64,000 nt of DNA from JAFLUQ01 sp964537995 (GTDB lineage: Bacteria > Bacillota > Clostridia > UMGS1883), in NCBI GenBank assembly GCA_964537995.1, contig CAZICW010000001.1, positions 30,738 to 94,737 on the forward strand, in the 5' to 3' direction. The stretch's first letter is position 1. Each line of letters starts with the position of its first letter. The notes beneath the pieces were generated by a model, which had not been told where the DNA came from, did no database searches, and saw nothing but the letters and a program-made list of their open reading frames with translations. This document shows positions 35,087-43,214 of this stretch, piece after piece. A program made the translations under genes and the position numbers.

Positions 35087-35245
35087 ATGAAGGATTTTTA
35101 CTGGCGTTGCTTCACCGAAACGGGCAACATCGAATTATACCTTGAATACAAAAAATATCAAAGACAGCAGGAGTCAAAAAATGCTGAACGAAATGATAAA
35201 AACAAGAGCGATAATTGTGCGGACGGCAAACAGCGGCGACAATGA
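35087..35245 (+). CDS. yqzL: YqzL-family small protein, overlapping recO
   Basis: A 52-codon gene begins at an ATG (35087) with GGAGG 8-9 nt upstream. The translation MKDFYWRCFTETGNIELYL matches the start of Bacillus YqzL (pattern M-x-D-x-x-W-x-x-F-x-x-T-G-N-I). YqzL lies between era and recO in Bacillus too, so position and sequence agree. Its function is unknown. The last 65 nt overlap the recO coding region in another frame, and its C-terminus is rich in Asn, Lys, Asp and Arg. Confidence 0.8.
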   Translation: MKDFYWRCFTETGNIELYLEYKKYQRQQESKNAERNDKNKSDNCADGKQRRQ

Positions 35246-35918
35246 CCGCGTTCTTACCGCCGTATCGCCGGAGCTTGGAAAAATAACCGTAATCGCAAAG
35301 GGCGTGCGCAGTCTCAGGAACAGGAACGGCGCGGCGGTGGGGCTTCTCTGCTACAGCGAGCTTGTGCTTAAGGAGGGCAGAGAGCTTTATTCCCTGTCCT
35401 CCGCCGATTGCGTAGAGGGCTTCTATCATCTGCGCGAATCTGTTGAAGGCGTGGCATACGGGGCGTATTTCGCCGCTCTGCTCGAGGACTGCACCGAAAG
35501 GAACTCTCCGGCGGCGGAGGAGGTGCGCCTGCTGCTGAACACGCTTTATGTGCTTATGAAGCGCCCCGAGGATGCCGCTGTACTCAAAACGGTGTACGAG
35601 CTTCGGCTCTGCGAAATACTCGGGCTTGCGCCCTACATATCCCCCGAATGTCGCTGCGGGAGGACGGCGGAATTTTTCGACATTGCCCTCGGCGAAACCT
35701 GCTGCGAAAGCTGCAAGGAAGCCTCGGCTCTGCCGATAACGAAGGACGAAATGCTTGTCTTGGAATATATACTCACCTCCGACTTAAAGGACGCGCTGTT
35801 TTTCAAAACACCTGAGCCGATTTTAAAGCGTCTCGCCCCCATGACGGAGAAATATCTCGAATATCATGTCGGCAGACCTCCGAAACAGCTCGAATATCTG
35901 AAATCCGTCTTAAAATAA
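35181..35918 (+). CDS. recO: DNA repair protein RecO
   Basis: The 245-residue protein has an N-terminal OB fold (TRAIIVRTANSGDNDRVLTA, LGKITVIAKGVR) and a C-terminal helical part with a four-cysteine zinc site (CRCG and CCESC, about 168-188). RecO loads RecA onto SSB-coated DNA with RecF and RecR. The ATG at 35181 has AGGAG 8 nt upstream; the upstream frame extension lies inside yqzL and is not used. Confidence 0.92.
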   Translation: MLNEMIKTRAIIVRTANSGDNDRVLTAVSPELGKITVIAKGVRSLRNRNGAAVGLLCYSELVLKEGRELYSLSSADCVEGFYHLRESVEGVAYGAYFAALLEDCTERNSPAAEEVRLLLNTLYVLMKRPEDAAVLKTVYELRLCEILGLAPYISPECRCGRTAEFFDIALGETCCESCKEASALPITKDEMLVLEYILTSDLKDALFFKTPEPILKRLAPMTEKYLEYHVGRPPKQLEYLKSVLK

Positions 35919-35940
35919 AGCCAAACCGAATAAATTCGAT

Positions 35941-36043
35941 TCCCTGTGGGAAAGCTAAAGAAGCGCCGGTCAATTCCAAAATGCCGAGCGGCAAGCCGCG
36001 GACGCGGACGGCGGCGCTTTACTTAACCACAGGGACTTTTTTT
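35941..36043 (+). terminator. large structured terminator or leader between recO and the HtrA-like gene
   Basis: TCCCTGTGG (35941-35949) pairs with CCACAGGGA (36027-36035) and is followed by seven T. The ~77 nt between them are GC-rich and can form more stems: AAGCGCCG with CGGCGCTT, TGCCG-AG-CGGCA, and GCCG with CGGC. A simple terminator would not need this interior, so it may be a riboswitch-like or other structured RNA that ends just before the next gene. No known riboswitch core was recognised. Confidence 0.6.
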
Positions 36044-36060
36044 GTGCGGAGCGGTGAAAA

Positions 36061-37161
36061 ATGAAGAGGCTGTCGAAGATATTTTTCTGGGCGATATTTT
36101 CCTTCGGGCTTGTGGCGGCGGTCAGCATAACGGCGGGCGGAATTTATCTTGCTTTTATTCAAAGGGCTGACAGCGGCGCCGACTTGGGCGCCAAAGTGTC
36201 GGCGGAAATAGATGAAATCGAGGAAATCGACGAGCCGGAGGAGGAAACTCTTTCGGACATGATTGAAAACGCTCTGCCCTCGGTTGTTGGAATTTCAACC
36301 TCGTCCGCGAATACGGGCAAAAGCTCGTCATTGTACATGGGCAGCGGAGTTATTGCCACGGAGGACGGATACATTATCACCAACCAGCACGTCATAGGTG
36401 ACGGCTCGGCGCAGATAGCCGTCACGCTGTACAACGGCGCGACAAGGGAAGCGCGTGAAATCTGGAGCGACGCCGCTCTCGACCTCGCCGTTATAAAAAT
36501 TGACGGCGGGCGTTATTCAAAGGCGATTCTCGGCGACGCGGAAGCTCTGCGCGTCGGCGAAAGCGTGATTGCGATAGGGAATCCGCTGAGTATGCAGTTT
36601 GAGAGAACCGTTACGGCGGGAATCGTGAGCGCGCTGAACCGCACAATAACCGTTGACAGCAACGGAATTACAGGCTGCATGGAGGATCTTATACAAACCG
36701 ACGCTTCGATAAATCCGGGCAACAGCGGCGGCCCTCTGATTAATGCCGCCGGCGAGGTCGTCGGAATAAACACTATAAAGGTTTCCACCGCCGAGGGAAT
36801 GGGCTTTGCCGTTCCGATAAACCTATGTGTTCCCGTGATTGAGCGTATAAAAAGCAGCGGCGAATTTAAAACTCCCTATCTCGGACTTTATGCCTACACC
36901 TCCGAAGCGGCAAGGTATCTCAACAAGGGCTCCGGCTTCAGCAGGGGGCTTTACGTTGCGCAGCTCGACTCCTACGGTCCCGCCTTTACCGCCGGTCTTC
37001 GCTACGGAGATATAATCGTGTATGCGGACGGGGCCGAGGTCAATACGATGCTTGCGCTGCGCCGACGGCTTTTTTCGCACCAGCCCGGAGAAAGCGTCCG
37101 TATTTCTTTTTTGCGCGACGGTTCGCTGACGGAGGTCGCCGTGACCCTTTCGGAGGGTTGA
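36061..37161 (+). CDS. HtrA/DegP-like trypsin-type serine protease with PDZ domain
   Basis: The 366-residue protein has an N-terminal membrane anchor (about 7-33), an acidic linker (EIDEIEEIDEPEEE), a trypsin-like domain with the triad His110 (ITNQHVIG), Asp141 (ALDLAVIK) and Ser222 (NPGNSGGPL), and a C-terminal PDZ domain (about 275-360). Such proteases degrade or refold damaged proteins outside the membrane. It has no clear sigma-A promoter, and its start lies 18 nt past the T run of the structured element upstream. The start codon is set by GGAGCGG before the ATG. Confidence 0.92.
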   Translation: MKRLSKIFFWAIFSFGLVAAVSITAGGIYLAFIQRADSGADLGAKVSAEIDEIEEIDEPEEETLSDMIENALPSVVGISTSSANTGKSSSLYMGSGVIATEDGYIITNQHVIGDGSAQIAVTLYNGATREAREIWSDAALDLAVIKIDGGRYSKAILGDAEALRVGESVIAIGNPLSMQFERTVTAGIVSALNRTITVDSNGITGCMEDLIQTDASINPGNSGGPLINAAGEVVGINTIKVSTAEGMGFAVPINLCVPVIERIKSSGEFKTPYLGLYAYTSEAARYLNKGSGFSRGLYVAQLDSYGPAFTAGLRYGDIIVYADGAEVNTMLALRRRLFSHQPGESVRISFLRDGSLTEVAVTLSEG

Positions 37162-37214
37162 AACGGAACGACCGAGGCCGGCGCTTCATTTATATTACAG
37201 GTTATATTAAAAGA

Positions 37215-37233
37215 TTGTTAAAAATGTTGACAA
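37215..37233 (+). promoter_or_regulatory. Rex-like operator overlapping the rex promoter
   Basis: TTGTTAAAAATGTTGACAA contains the half-sites TTGTTAA and TTGACAA (reverse complement TTGTCAA, 6 of 7 identical). The known Rex site has a 4-bp centre; here it is 5 bp, so the match is imperfect. It covers the -35 box, which would fit autoregulation. Confidence 0.4.
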
Positions 37234-37255
37234 GTCAGCCGTTTTGTATTAGAAT
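37227..37255 (+). promoter_or_regulatory. rex promoter
   Basis: TTGACA (37227-37232), 17 bp, TAGAAT (37250-37255). Confidence 0.7.
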
Positions 37256-37333
37256 AAAGTCAAACGGAATCAGCAAAGTGTAAAAAGTGTAAAAACATAT
37301 TACCGTCCATCGGACAACGGAGGGCTTGATTTT

Positions 37334-37978
37334 ATGTATAAAAACGTTCCGGAAGTGGTCGCCCGCAGGCTTCCCCGTTATTACCGTTATCTCGGAGAGC
37401 AGCTTGAAAACGGCGTTACAAGAATATCCTCCGGCGCACTCAGTGAAAAAATGAAGGTCACCGCCTCACAGATAAGACAGGATCTGAACCGTTTCGGCGG
37501 CTTCGGTCAGCAGGGCTACGGCTATAACGTCTATGAGCTGTACAGCGCGATAGGCGACATTCTGGGGCTTAATAACCGCTACAGAATCATAATTATCGGC
37601 GCGGGAAATGTCGGACGCGCCGTTGCCAATTACGCGGGCTTCAAGCGGCGCGGCTTCACCATAGAAGCAATATTCGACAACGCGCCCGAGCTTATCGGCG
37701 GAGAAATAAACAGTATCCCGATTATTGACGTCGCTCTTTTGCATGAATACTGCGTTGAACACAGGCCGCACATCGCGGCAATCGCCGTGCCGAAGTCCGC
37801 CGCGTCAGAGTTGGTTTCGCTGCTCGAAAAAAGCGGCATTTTGGGAATATGGAATTTTTCGCACGCGGATTTCGACTGCAAAATTCCCGTTGAAAGCGTC
37901 CATATGTCCGACAGTCTTATGACGCTCAGCTACCGTATAAGCAGCAATACGAAGAATACGAAGGAAGAAGAGGAATAA
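37334..37978 (+). CDS. rex: redox-sensing transcriptional repressor Rex
   Basis: The 214-residue protein has an N-terminal winged helix (RLPRYYRYLGEQLENGVTRI, MKVTASQIRQDLNRFGGFGQ) and a C-terminal Rossmann fold (IIIIGAGNVGRAVANYAGF). Rex senses the NADH/NAD+ ratio and represses fermentation and respiratory genes. The DNA-contact and nucleotide motifs are complete. The C-terminus ends in a charged tail (SNTKNTKEEEE). It has its own promoter with a possible Rex site. Confidence 0.95.
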   Translation: MYKNVPEVVARRLPRYYRYLGEQLENGVTRISSGALSEKMKVTASQIRQDLNRFGGFGQQGYGYNVYELYSAIGDILGLNNRYRIIIIGAGNVGRAVANYAGFKRRGFTIEAIFDNAPELIGGEINSIPIIDVALLHEYCVEHRPHIAAIAVPKSAASELVSLLEKSGILGIWNFSHADFDCKIPVESVHMSDSLMTLSYRISSNTKNTKEEEE

Positions 37979-38008
37979 TCACGAAGCCCGTTCCAAAGGA
38001 GGACTTAA

Positions 38009-39418
38009 ATGAAGAGCTTGAAATTTACGGCGCTGCTTTCGGCAATTGCCGTCCTTTTTGCCGTTTCCGCTTCGGCGGCGGCGCGAATCCCCGTCTACAA
38101 AGTTGACGGCTCATTACTGTTTTTCGACAAAGGCTCCGGCGAAATATCCGGCTTTGCCGGCGAGCCGACAACGCTTACAGTTCCCGAATACATAGACGGC
38201 TATAAGGTCGCGTCAATAGGGCGCGGAGCCTTTTCCGACTGCCGAACTCTCAAAAAAGCCGTAATTTCCGAAGGCATTTCCGTCGTGGGCGAAAACGCGT
38301 TTTACGGCTGTACGTCGCTTACATCGGTGACAATTCCTTCCTCCGTATCCTCCATAGGAGCCGGCGCGTTCAAGGGCTGTTCCTCGCTTTCCGAGATAAG
38401 CTTTCTCGGCTTCGTGGAAACGGTGGCGGAAAATGCCTTCGACGGCACGGCGTGGATAAACGGCGGAGATGAATTTATAATTGCCGGAAAGACATTGCTG
38501 CTTCGCTACAACGGTTCAGCGGAAAGCGCGGAGGTTCCTTCCGGCGTGACACGCATAGCTTCAAGGGCATTCGCCTACAGTACGGAGCTGAAGAGCGTCG
38601 CTTTGCCGGAGGGCATAACCGAAATAGGAAACAACGCCTTTGTTCACTGTTACAGTCTCTCGGAAATCACTTTTCCGTCAAGCATAGTCCATATAGGCGT
38701 CGGAGCGTTTGACGACACTGTCTGGCTCAGAAGCAGAACCGAAGAATTTGTTTCCGTAAACGGAATTCTCGTTGCATACAACGGGCAGAGCGGCTGCGTA
38801 AGCGTACCCGACGGAATAACCTCGATCGGCAGCGGAGTTTTCATGTCGAATGAAAAAATATTCGCGGTGTCGCTGCCAAATTCGCTTAAAACCATAAGCG
38901 AGTCCGCTTTTCTCGGCGCGTCCTCGCTTTCCGCCGTGACAATTCCCGACGCGGTGGAATGGATTGACGAATACGCCTTTTCCTCGGCCGATGAGGTAAC
39001 CTTGTTCGGTTCGGTCGGCTCATACGCACAGTATTACGCTCTCATCAACGGGCTGAACTTTTCCGAACCGATAGGCGTAACGCTGAACGGCGAACCTCTC
39101 AGCTTTGACGTTCCGCCCATAATCATTCAAGGAACGGCATACGTTCCGATGCGGGCGATTTTGGAAAGGCTCGGACTCGATGTAAGCTGGAATTCCGCAA
39201 CGGGCGAGGCAGCCGTAACAGACGGCGGCAGGGAGATTGTTCTGTGCGCCGACAGCGCCGAAGCGACTGTCAACGGAAAACCCACGCGTCTTTCCGCTCC
39301 GCCCTTAAAAATGCGCGGCATAACGCTGCTCCCCGTGCGCTGCCTTTCCGAGCTGTTCGATTTTGACGTAAGCTGGGACAACTCCGCCCGCTGCGCCGCG
39401 ATAACCTCAGAGGAGTGA
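38009..39418 (+). CDS. secreted BspA-type leucine-rich repeat protein with stalk domain
   Basis: The 469-residue protein has a signal peptide (residues 1-24, FTALLSAIAVLFAVSASAAA) and about six BspA/LRR_5 repeats (pattern xxIGxGAFxGCxSLxxVTIPxSV, about 60-320). At the C-terminus (about 355-465) are two halves of a copper amine oxidase N-terminal-like stalk domain (GTAYVPMRAILERLGLDVSW, GITLLPVRCLSELFDFDVSW). Such proteins are usually displayed on the cell surface and bind host or polymer surfaces. It follows rex by 30 nt with AAGGAGG upstream and lies 4 nt before cls, so all three may share a transcript. Confidence 0.85.
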   Translation: MKSLKFTALLSAIAVLFAVSASAAARIPVYKVDGSLLFFDKGSGEISGFAGEPTTLTVPEYIDGYKVASIGRGAFSDCRTLKKAVISEGISVVGENAFYGCTSLTSVTIPSSVSSIGAGAFKGCSSLSEISFLGFVETVAENAFDGTAWINGGDEFIIAGKTLLLRYNGSAESAEVPSGVTRIASRAFAYSTELKSVALPEGITEIGNNAFVHCYSLSEITFPSSIVHIGVGAFDDTVWLRSRTEEFVSVNGILVAYNGQSGCVSVPDGITSIGSGVFMSNEKIFAVSLPNSLKTISESAFLGASSLSAVTIPDAVEWIDEYAFSSADEVTLFGSVGSYAQYYALINGLNFSEPIGVTLNGEPLSFDVPPIIIQGTAYVPMRAILERLGLDVSWNSATGEAAVTDGGREIVLCADSAEATVNGKPTRLSAPPLKMRGITLLPVRCLSELFDFDVSWDNSARCAAITSEE

Positions 39419-39422
39419 TTTA

Positions 39423-41000
39423 ATGGAAAAAACTCGGGAAAAGCCCCGTATAAACAATATACGCAAGCTGCGAAGCACGCTGTTCCGGCAGACAGTCATC
39501 GTCGTGCTGCTCATGCTTATACAGCTCACCGTAATGCTTGCGATAATAATAAAAGCGCGGGACCATATGTTCTTCCTCGACAATATTCTTTACTTAATAA
39601 GCGCGGTGGCGCTGTTGTCCATAGTAAACAGCAATAAGGATCCGACCTATAAGCTGGCGTGGGCAATACCCGTTGCGCTGTTCGGTCTGTTCGGGGGCTT
39701 ATTTTACTTCTACCTTCAGGGTCAGACCGTTCCGAGAAAGTTCTCTCAGCGCGTAAAAAGCATAGGACACAGCCTCTCGTCAAAAATTCCTCAGTCTCCC
39801 GAAATACTTGAAGAAATACGCTCTCTGAGCGAAGACAGATACCGCACCGTAAGCTACAGCTTTCTCAATGAGGACGTAGGATACAGTGTGTTCAAAAACA
39901 CCGATATAACCTACTACCCCACAGGAGAAAGCTGCTGGCCGGATATGCTTAAAGAGCTTGAAAAGGCGGAAAAATACATCTTTCTTGAATTTTTCATAAT
40001 TTCCATGGGAGAAATGTGGGACAGCGTGCTTGAAATTCTGAAGCGCAAGGCTGCCGAAGGCGTGGATGTGCGCGTATTGTACGACGGCGTCGGCAGTGTG
40101 CTGCAGATGCCGTCGAAATATCCTCGCGAGCTTCTGGGCTACGGTATAAAGTGCAAGACCTTCATGCCCTTTCATCCGTTTCTTTCAACCCTCCAGAACA
40201 ACCGCGATCACAGGAAGATTATGGTAATCGACGGGAAGGTCGCCTTCAACGGCGGAATAAACCTTGCCGATGAATATGTCAATCTCACGCATCCCCACGG
40301 CTACTGGAAGGATACCGCCGTCAGGCTTACCGGCGACGCCGCCTACAGCTTTGCGGCAATCTTTCTTCAAATGTGGCAGGTTACCGAAAAAACGCCGAAC
40401 GAGCCAAACCTCGAGCAGCTTCGTCCCAAAGACCGCTACACCGCAAAAACCGACGGCTACGTCATGCCGTATGCCGACGCGCCGAACGACGACTACCGTG
40501 TAGGCGAGTTTGTGTACTTAGATATTATCAACAAAGCAAAATCCTACGTTCACATAATAACGCCCTATCTCATAATCGACAGCACAATGATGACCTCGCT
40601 GATAAACGCCGTTCGCAGCGGAGTGGACGTTAAAATCATCATTCCCGCCGTTCCGGATCACTGGTATGCCTACTATGTCGCCCTCGGATACGCGAAAGAG
40701 CTAATCGAAACGGGCGTCGAGGTCTATGAATACACTCCCGGCTTCGTCCATGCGAAGAATTTTTGCAGTGACGACGAGGTCGCGGTTGTCGGCAGCATAA
40801 ATCTGGATTTCCGCAGCCTGTACCTGCACTACGAGTGCGCCACATGGATATACCGTTCTCCCGCCGTAGGCGATATTGTGCGCGACTTTGACGAAACCCT
40901 GAAGCAGTGCAGCCGCCTGACGATTGAAAAAATCAATTCGCGTCCTCTTTGGAAAAGAATGCTCAGCGCGGTGCTTAAAATTTTTGCTCCTCTTATGTAA
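39423..41000 (+). CDS. cls: cardiolipin synthase (phospholipase D superfamily)
   Basis: The 525-residue enzyme joins phosphatidylglycerol molecules into cardiolipin. Two N-terminal membrane helices (about 22-45 and 53-90) are followed by two HKD motifs: HRKIMVIDGKVAFNGGIN (about 261) and HAKNFCSDDEVAVVGSINLD (about 444). The preceding segments (FLEFFIISMGEMWDSVLEIL, VRVLYDGVGS) are typical. Its start is 4 nt after the LRR-protein stop. A terminator follows. Confidence 0.94.
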   Translation: MEKTREKPRINNIRKLRSTLFRQTVIVVLLMLIQLTVMLAIIIKARDHMFFLDNILYLISAVALLSIVNSNKDPTYKLAWAIPVALFGLFGGLFYFYLQGQTVPRKFSQRVKSIGHSLSSKIPQSPEILEEIRSLSEDRYRTVSYSFLNEDVGYSVFKNTDITYYPTGESCWPDMLKELEKAEKYIFLEFFIISMGEMWDSVLEILKRKAAEGVDVRVLYDGVGSVLQMPSKYPRELLGYGIKCKTFMPFHPFLSTLQNNRDHRKIMVIDGKVAFNGGINLADEYVNLTHPHGYWKDTAVRLTGDAAYSFAAIFLQMWQVTEKTPNEPNLEQLRPKDRYTAKTDGYVMPYADAPNDDYRVGEFVYLDIINKAKSYVHIITPYLIIDSTMMTSLINAVRSGVDVKIIIPAVPDHWYAYYVALGYAKELIETGVEVYEYTPGFVHAKNFCSDDEVAVVGSINLDFRSLYLHYECATWIYRSPAVGDIVRDFDETLKQCSRLTIEKINSRPLWKRMLSAVLKIFAPLM

Positions 41001-41005
41001 ACCTG

Positions 41006-41037
41006 AAGGGACTGCCGTAATTTCGGCAGTCCCTTTA
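41006..41037. terminator. terminator between convergent cls and glgA
   Basis: A perfect 12-bp inverted repeat AAGGGACTGCCG / CGGCAGTCCCTT with a 6-nt loop is followed by TTTA on the plus strand. It lies between two convergent stop codons. Confidence 0.75.
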
Positions 41038-42489
41038 TCATTGCTCCGTTATCATATTGTACAGCTCTTCATATTTTTTCCTGCTTGCGGTCCACGAATA
41101 GTCGGTCGTCATGCCGCGAAGAACCATCTTTTGCCATTTAATCGGCATATCGAAGAAAACCTGCTTGGAGTAATTTATTGTCGCGAGCATCTCATGGGCG
41201 TTATAATTGGTGAAGGAAAATCCCAAGCCTTCATCTTCAAATTCGTTGAAGGGAGGAACGGTATCCTTCAGTCCGCCCGTTTCACGGACAATCGGCACCG
41301 TGCCGTAGCGCAAGGATATAAGCTGCGTTAATCCGCATGGCTCAAACCTTGAAGGAATCAGCATAGCGTCGGCGGCGGCATAAAGCTTGTGACTCAATTC
41401 CTCGCTGTAAAATATATTCGCGCTGATTTTTTTGTCGAATTTCTGCTGCGCTTCCTTGAACATATCCTCAAAATATCTGTCGCCCGTGCCGATTATTACA
41501 AACTGCGTGTTGTCGTCGGTAATTTCCTTTATTACACGCTCAATCAAATCAACGCCCTTTTGGTCGGTCAGGCGGGAAATCAGCCCTATCATATATTTGT
41601 TTTTGTCAACCTCAAGTCCGAGCTGTTCCTGAAGTCGCACCTTGTTTTCCCATTTTTTCGCCCATACATTTTCATAGCTGTAGTTCACGAATATGGCAGG
41701 GTCTGTTTCGGGATTGAAAACTTCATAATCTATGCCGTTCACAATACCCGAAAGAGAGCCGCCGCGCGCGTTTAACAAACCGTCCAGCCCCTCGCCGTAA
41801 TAGGGAGTTTTTATTTCTTCGGCGTAGGTATCGCTTACGGTGGTAATATAATCGGCGTAGACAATGCCGCCCTTGAGCATATTCGCGTCCCTGTTGAATT
41901 CGAGCTTGTCAGAGGTAAAAAGAGAATCGTGTAAGCCCGTCAGTCCCTTCATGGTTTTTATGTCCCATATCCCCTGAAAGCGCAGATTATGGATTGTCAT
42001 TACGGTTTTTATTCCGCGATAAAACTCCCCCGGCGCAAATTCTGTTTTGAGATAAACGGGAATTATTCCCGTTTGCCAGTCATGGCAATGGATTATGTCG
42101 GGACGGAAATTTACGACGGGCAAAATCGAAAGCACGGCCTTTGAGAAAAAGCAAAATTTTTCAATGTCCTCCCGTATATCCCCGTAGGGACGTGTGCCGC
42201 TGAAATAACGTTTATTGTCGATAAAGTAATATTTTATTCCGTTATATTCATATTCCATTATTCCGACATACTCATTTTTTATGTATTCGCCGGTTCCCAT
42301 ATAAAAATGCGCGACATATTTGAAATCCTTGCTGAATTTCTGCGGTATACAGGTGTAGCACGGAATCGCGACCCGTATATCGTACTCGTTCTTGTCGAAG
42401 CACTTGGGGAGCGCTCCGACAACATCCGCAAGTCCGCCGGTTTTTATAAAGGGAATACATTCGGAGGCGACAAAAAGTATTTTTTTCAT
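41038..42489 (-). CDS. glgA: glycogen synthase (ADP-glucose type)
   Basis: The 483-residue GT5 glycosyltransferase extends alpha-1,4-glucan from ADP-glucose. It begins MKKILFVASECIPFIKTGGL, with the ADP-glucose motif KTGGLADVVGALPK, and has HCHDWQTGIIPVYLK, ISRLTDQKG and the catalytic-site segment PSRFEPCGLTQLISLRYGTV. Size is normal. The other glycogen genes are absent from the window, so it stands alone with its own promoter. Confidence 0.95.
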   Translation of the reverse strand: MKKILFVASECIPFIKTGGLADVVGALPKCFDKNEYDIRVAIPCYTCIPQKFSKDFKYVAHFYMGTGEYIKNEYVGIMEYEYNGIKYYFIDNKRYFSGTRPYGDIREDIEKFCFFSKAVLSILPVVNFRPDIIHCHDWQTGIIPVYLKTEFAPGEFYRGIKTVMTIHNLRFQGIWDIKTMKGLTGLHDSLFTSDKLEFNRDANMLKGGIVYADYITTVSDTYAEEIKTPYYGEGLDGLLNARGGSLSGIVNGIDYEVFNPETDPAIFVNYSYENVWAKKWENKVRLQEQLGLEVDKNKYMIGLISRLTDQKGVDLIERVIKEITDDNTQFVIIGTGDRYFEDMFKEAQQKFDKKISANIFYSEELSHKLYAAADAMLIPSRFEPCGLTQLISLRYGTVPIVRETGGLKDTVPPFNEFEDEGLGFSFTNYNAHEMLATINYSKQVFFDMPIKWQKMVLRGMTTDYSWTASRKKYEELYNMITEQ

Positions 42490-42559
42490 TTTAATTCTCC
42501 TTCCGTCACGGAAAACCGAAAACTGAGGACATTATATACTTCCTATATCTTACATCTTT

Positions 42560-42588
42560 ATTATAATACTTTTCAAAGCATTTGTAAA
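42560..42588 (-). promoter_or_regulatory. glgA promoter
   Basis: On the minus strand, TTTACA (42588-42583), 17 bp, TATAAT (42565-42560). The rest of the 42490-42830 interval is AT-rich and holds this promoter, the tentative promoter of the HPr-like gene, and nothing else I can support. Confidence 0.7.
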
Positions 42589-42748
42589 CACTAATTTGTA
42601 AAATTTTTTCATATGCGGTGTAAAAATTTCTCCGAAATCTCCGCAATCGGGAAGAAATTGTTCAAAAATCGACAAAAACGGCTGAAAAATATATAATTTG
42701 TACAAAAAAACTCCCTCCCGAAAATAAATTTTTATGTTAAATGTATCT

Positions 42749-42777
42749 TTTAATTACGTTTTGTTTTGTGTTAAAAT
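42749..42777 (+). promoter_or_regulatory. tentative promoter of the HPr-like gene
   Basis: TTTAAT (42749-42754), 17 bp, TAAAAT (42772-42777). The -35 is weak. A second candidate -10 (TATAAT near 42695) lies further upstream. Confidence 0.4.
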
Positions 42778-42830
42778 ATACAAAGATTTTGCTTTGCGTT
42801 GCGGCAAGCATTTTAAGGAGCATTTTGACG

Positions 42831-43073
42831 ATGATAAACAAAAAAATATGCATTGACACTGTTGATAAGGTTAAAACGCTTGTCGGGGAAGCGACGGCGG
42901 TAAATTTTGAAGTTAACATTCTGACCGAAAGCTTCACTGTAAACGCAAAATCAATTCTCGGAATTTTCAGTCTTAACAGAACGGCGCCGGTCGAATTGGC
43001 AATAGAAGCCGACGAAGACGATGAAGCCGTCAGGGGCTTTCTTGCCGGAATAGAAGAATACATCGTCGAATAG
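42831..43073 (+). CDS. HPr-like protein lacking the phosphorylatable histidine
   Basis: The 80-residue protein fits the HPr fold: FEVNILTESFTVNAKSILGI aligns with the HPr segment ending in NAKSIMG, and VELAIEADEDDEAVRGFLAG with its C-terminal half. The active-site block GLHARPA is missing, replaced by IDTVDKVKTLVG, and the whole protein has no histidine. The serine corresponding to regulatory Ser46 (Ser41) is kept. It therefore cannot carry phosphate from Enzyme I and may be regulatory, like Crh of Bacillus. AAGGAG lies 10 nt before the ATG. Flanked by a terminator. Confidence 0.85.
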   Translation: MINKKICIDTVDKVKTLVGEATAVNFEVNILTESFTVNAKSILGIFSLNRTAPVELAIEADEDDEAVRGFLAGIEEYIVE

Positions 43074-43086
43074 CATAAATACATAC

Positions 43087-43118
43087 CGGCTGCCGCGTGA
43101 TGCGCGGCAGCCGTTTTT
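43087..43118 (+). terminator. terminator after the HPr-like gene
   Basis: An 11-bp inverted repeat CGGCTGCCGCG / CGCGGCAGCCG with a 5-nt loop, followed by five T. Confidence 0.85.
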
Positions 43119-43146
43119 GAATTTTCGCGCCGTAAGAAAATAATCC

Positions 43147-43175
43147 TTTACATTTTTAAGCAAATGTGTTAGAAT
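43147..43175 (+). promoter_or_regulatory. promoter of the DUF4430/ECF operon
   Basis: TTTACA (43147-43152), 17 bp, TAGAAT (43170-43175). The leader to the first ATG is only about 35 nt and leaves no room for a cobalamin riboswitch. Confidence 0.65.
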
Positions 43176-43214
43176 GTAAAAGGAATACAATACATATTAG
43201 GGAGGTACTGAAAA

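Noticed and set aside
43119..43214. Cobalamin riboswitch before the DUF4430/ECF operon
   Set aside because: The leader from promoter to start codon is about 35 nt, and no B12-box (GCCACTG-type) sequence was found. The ligand idea rests on domain context alone.
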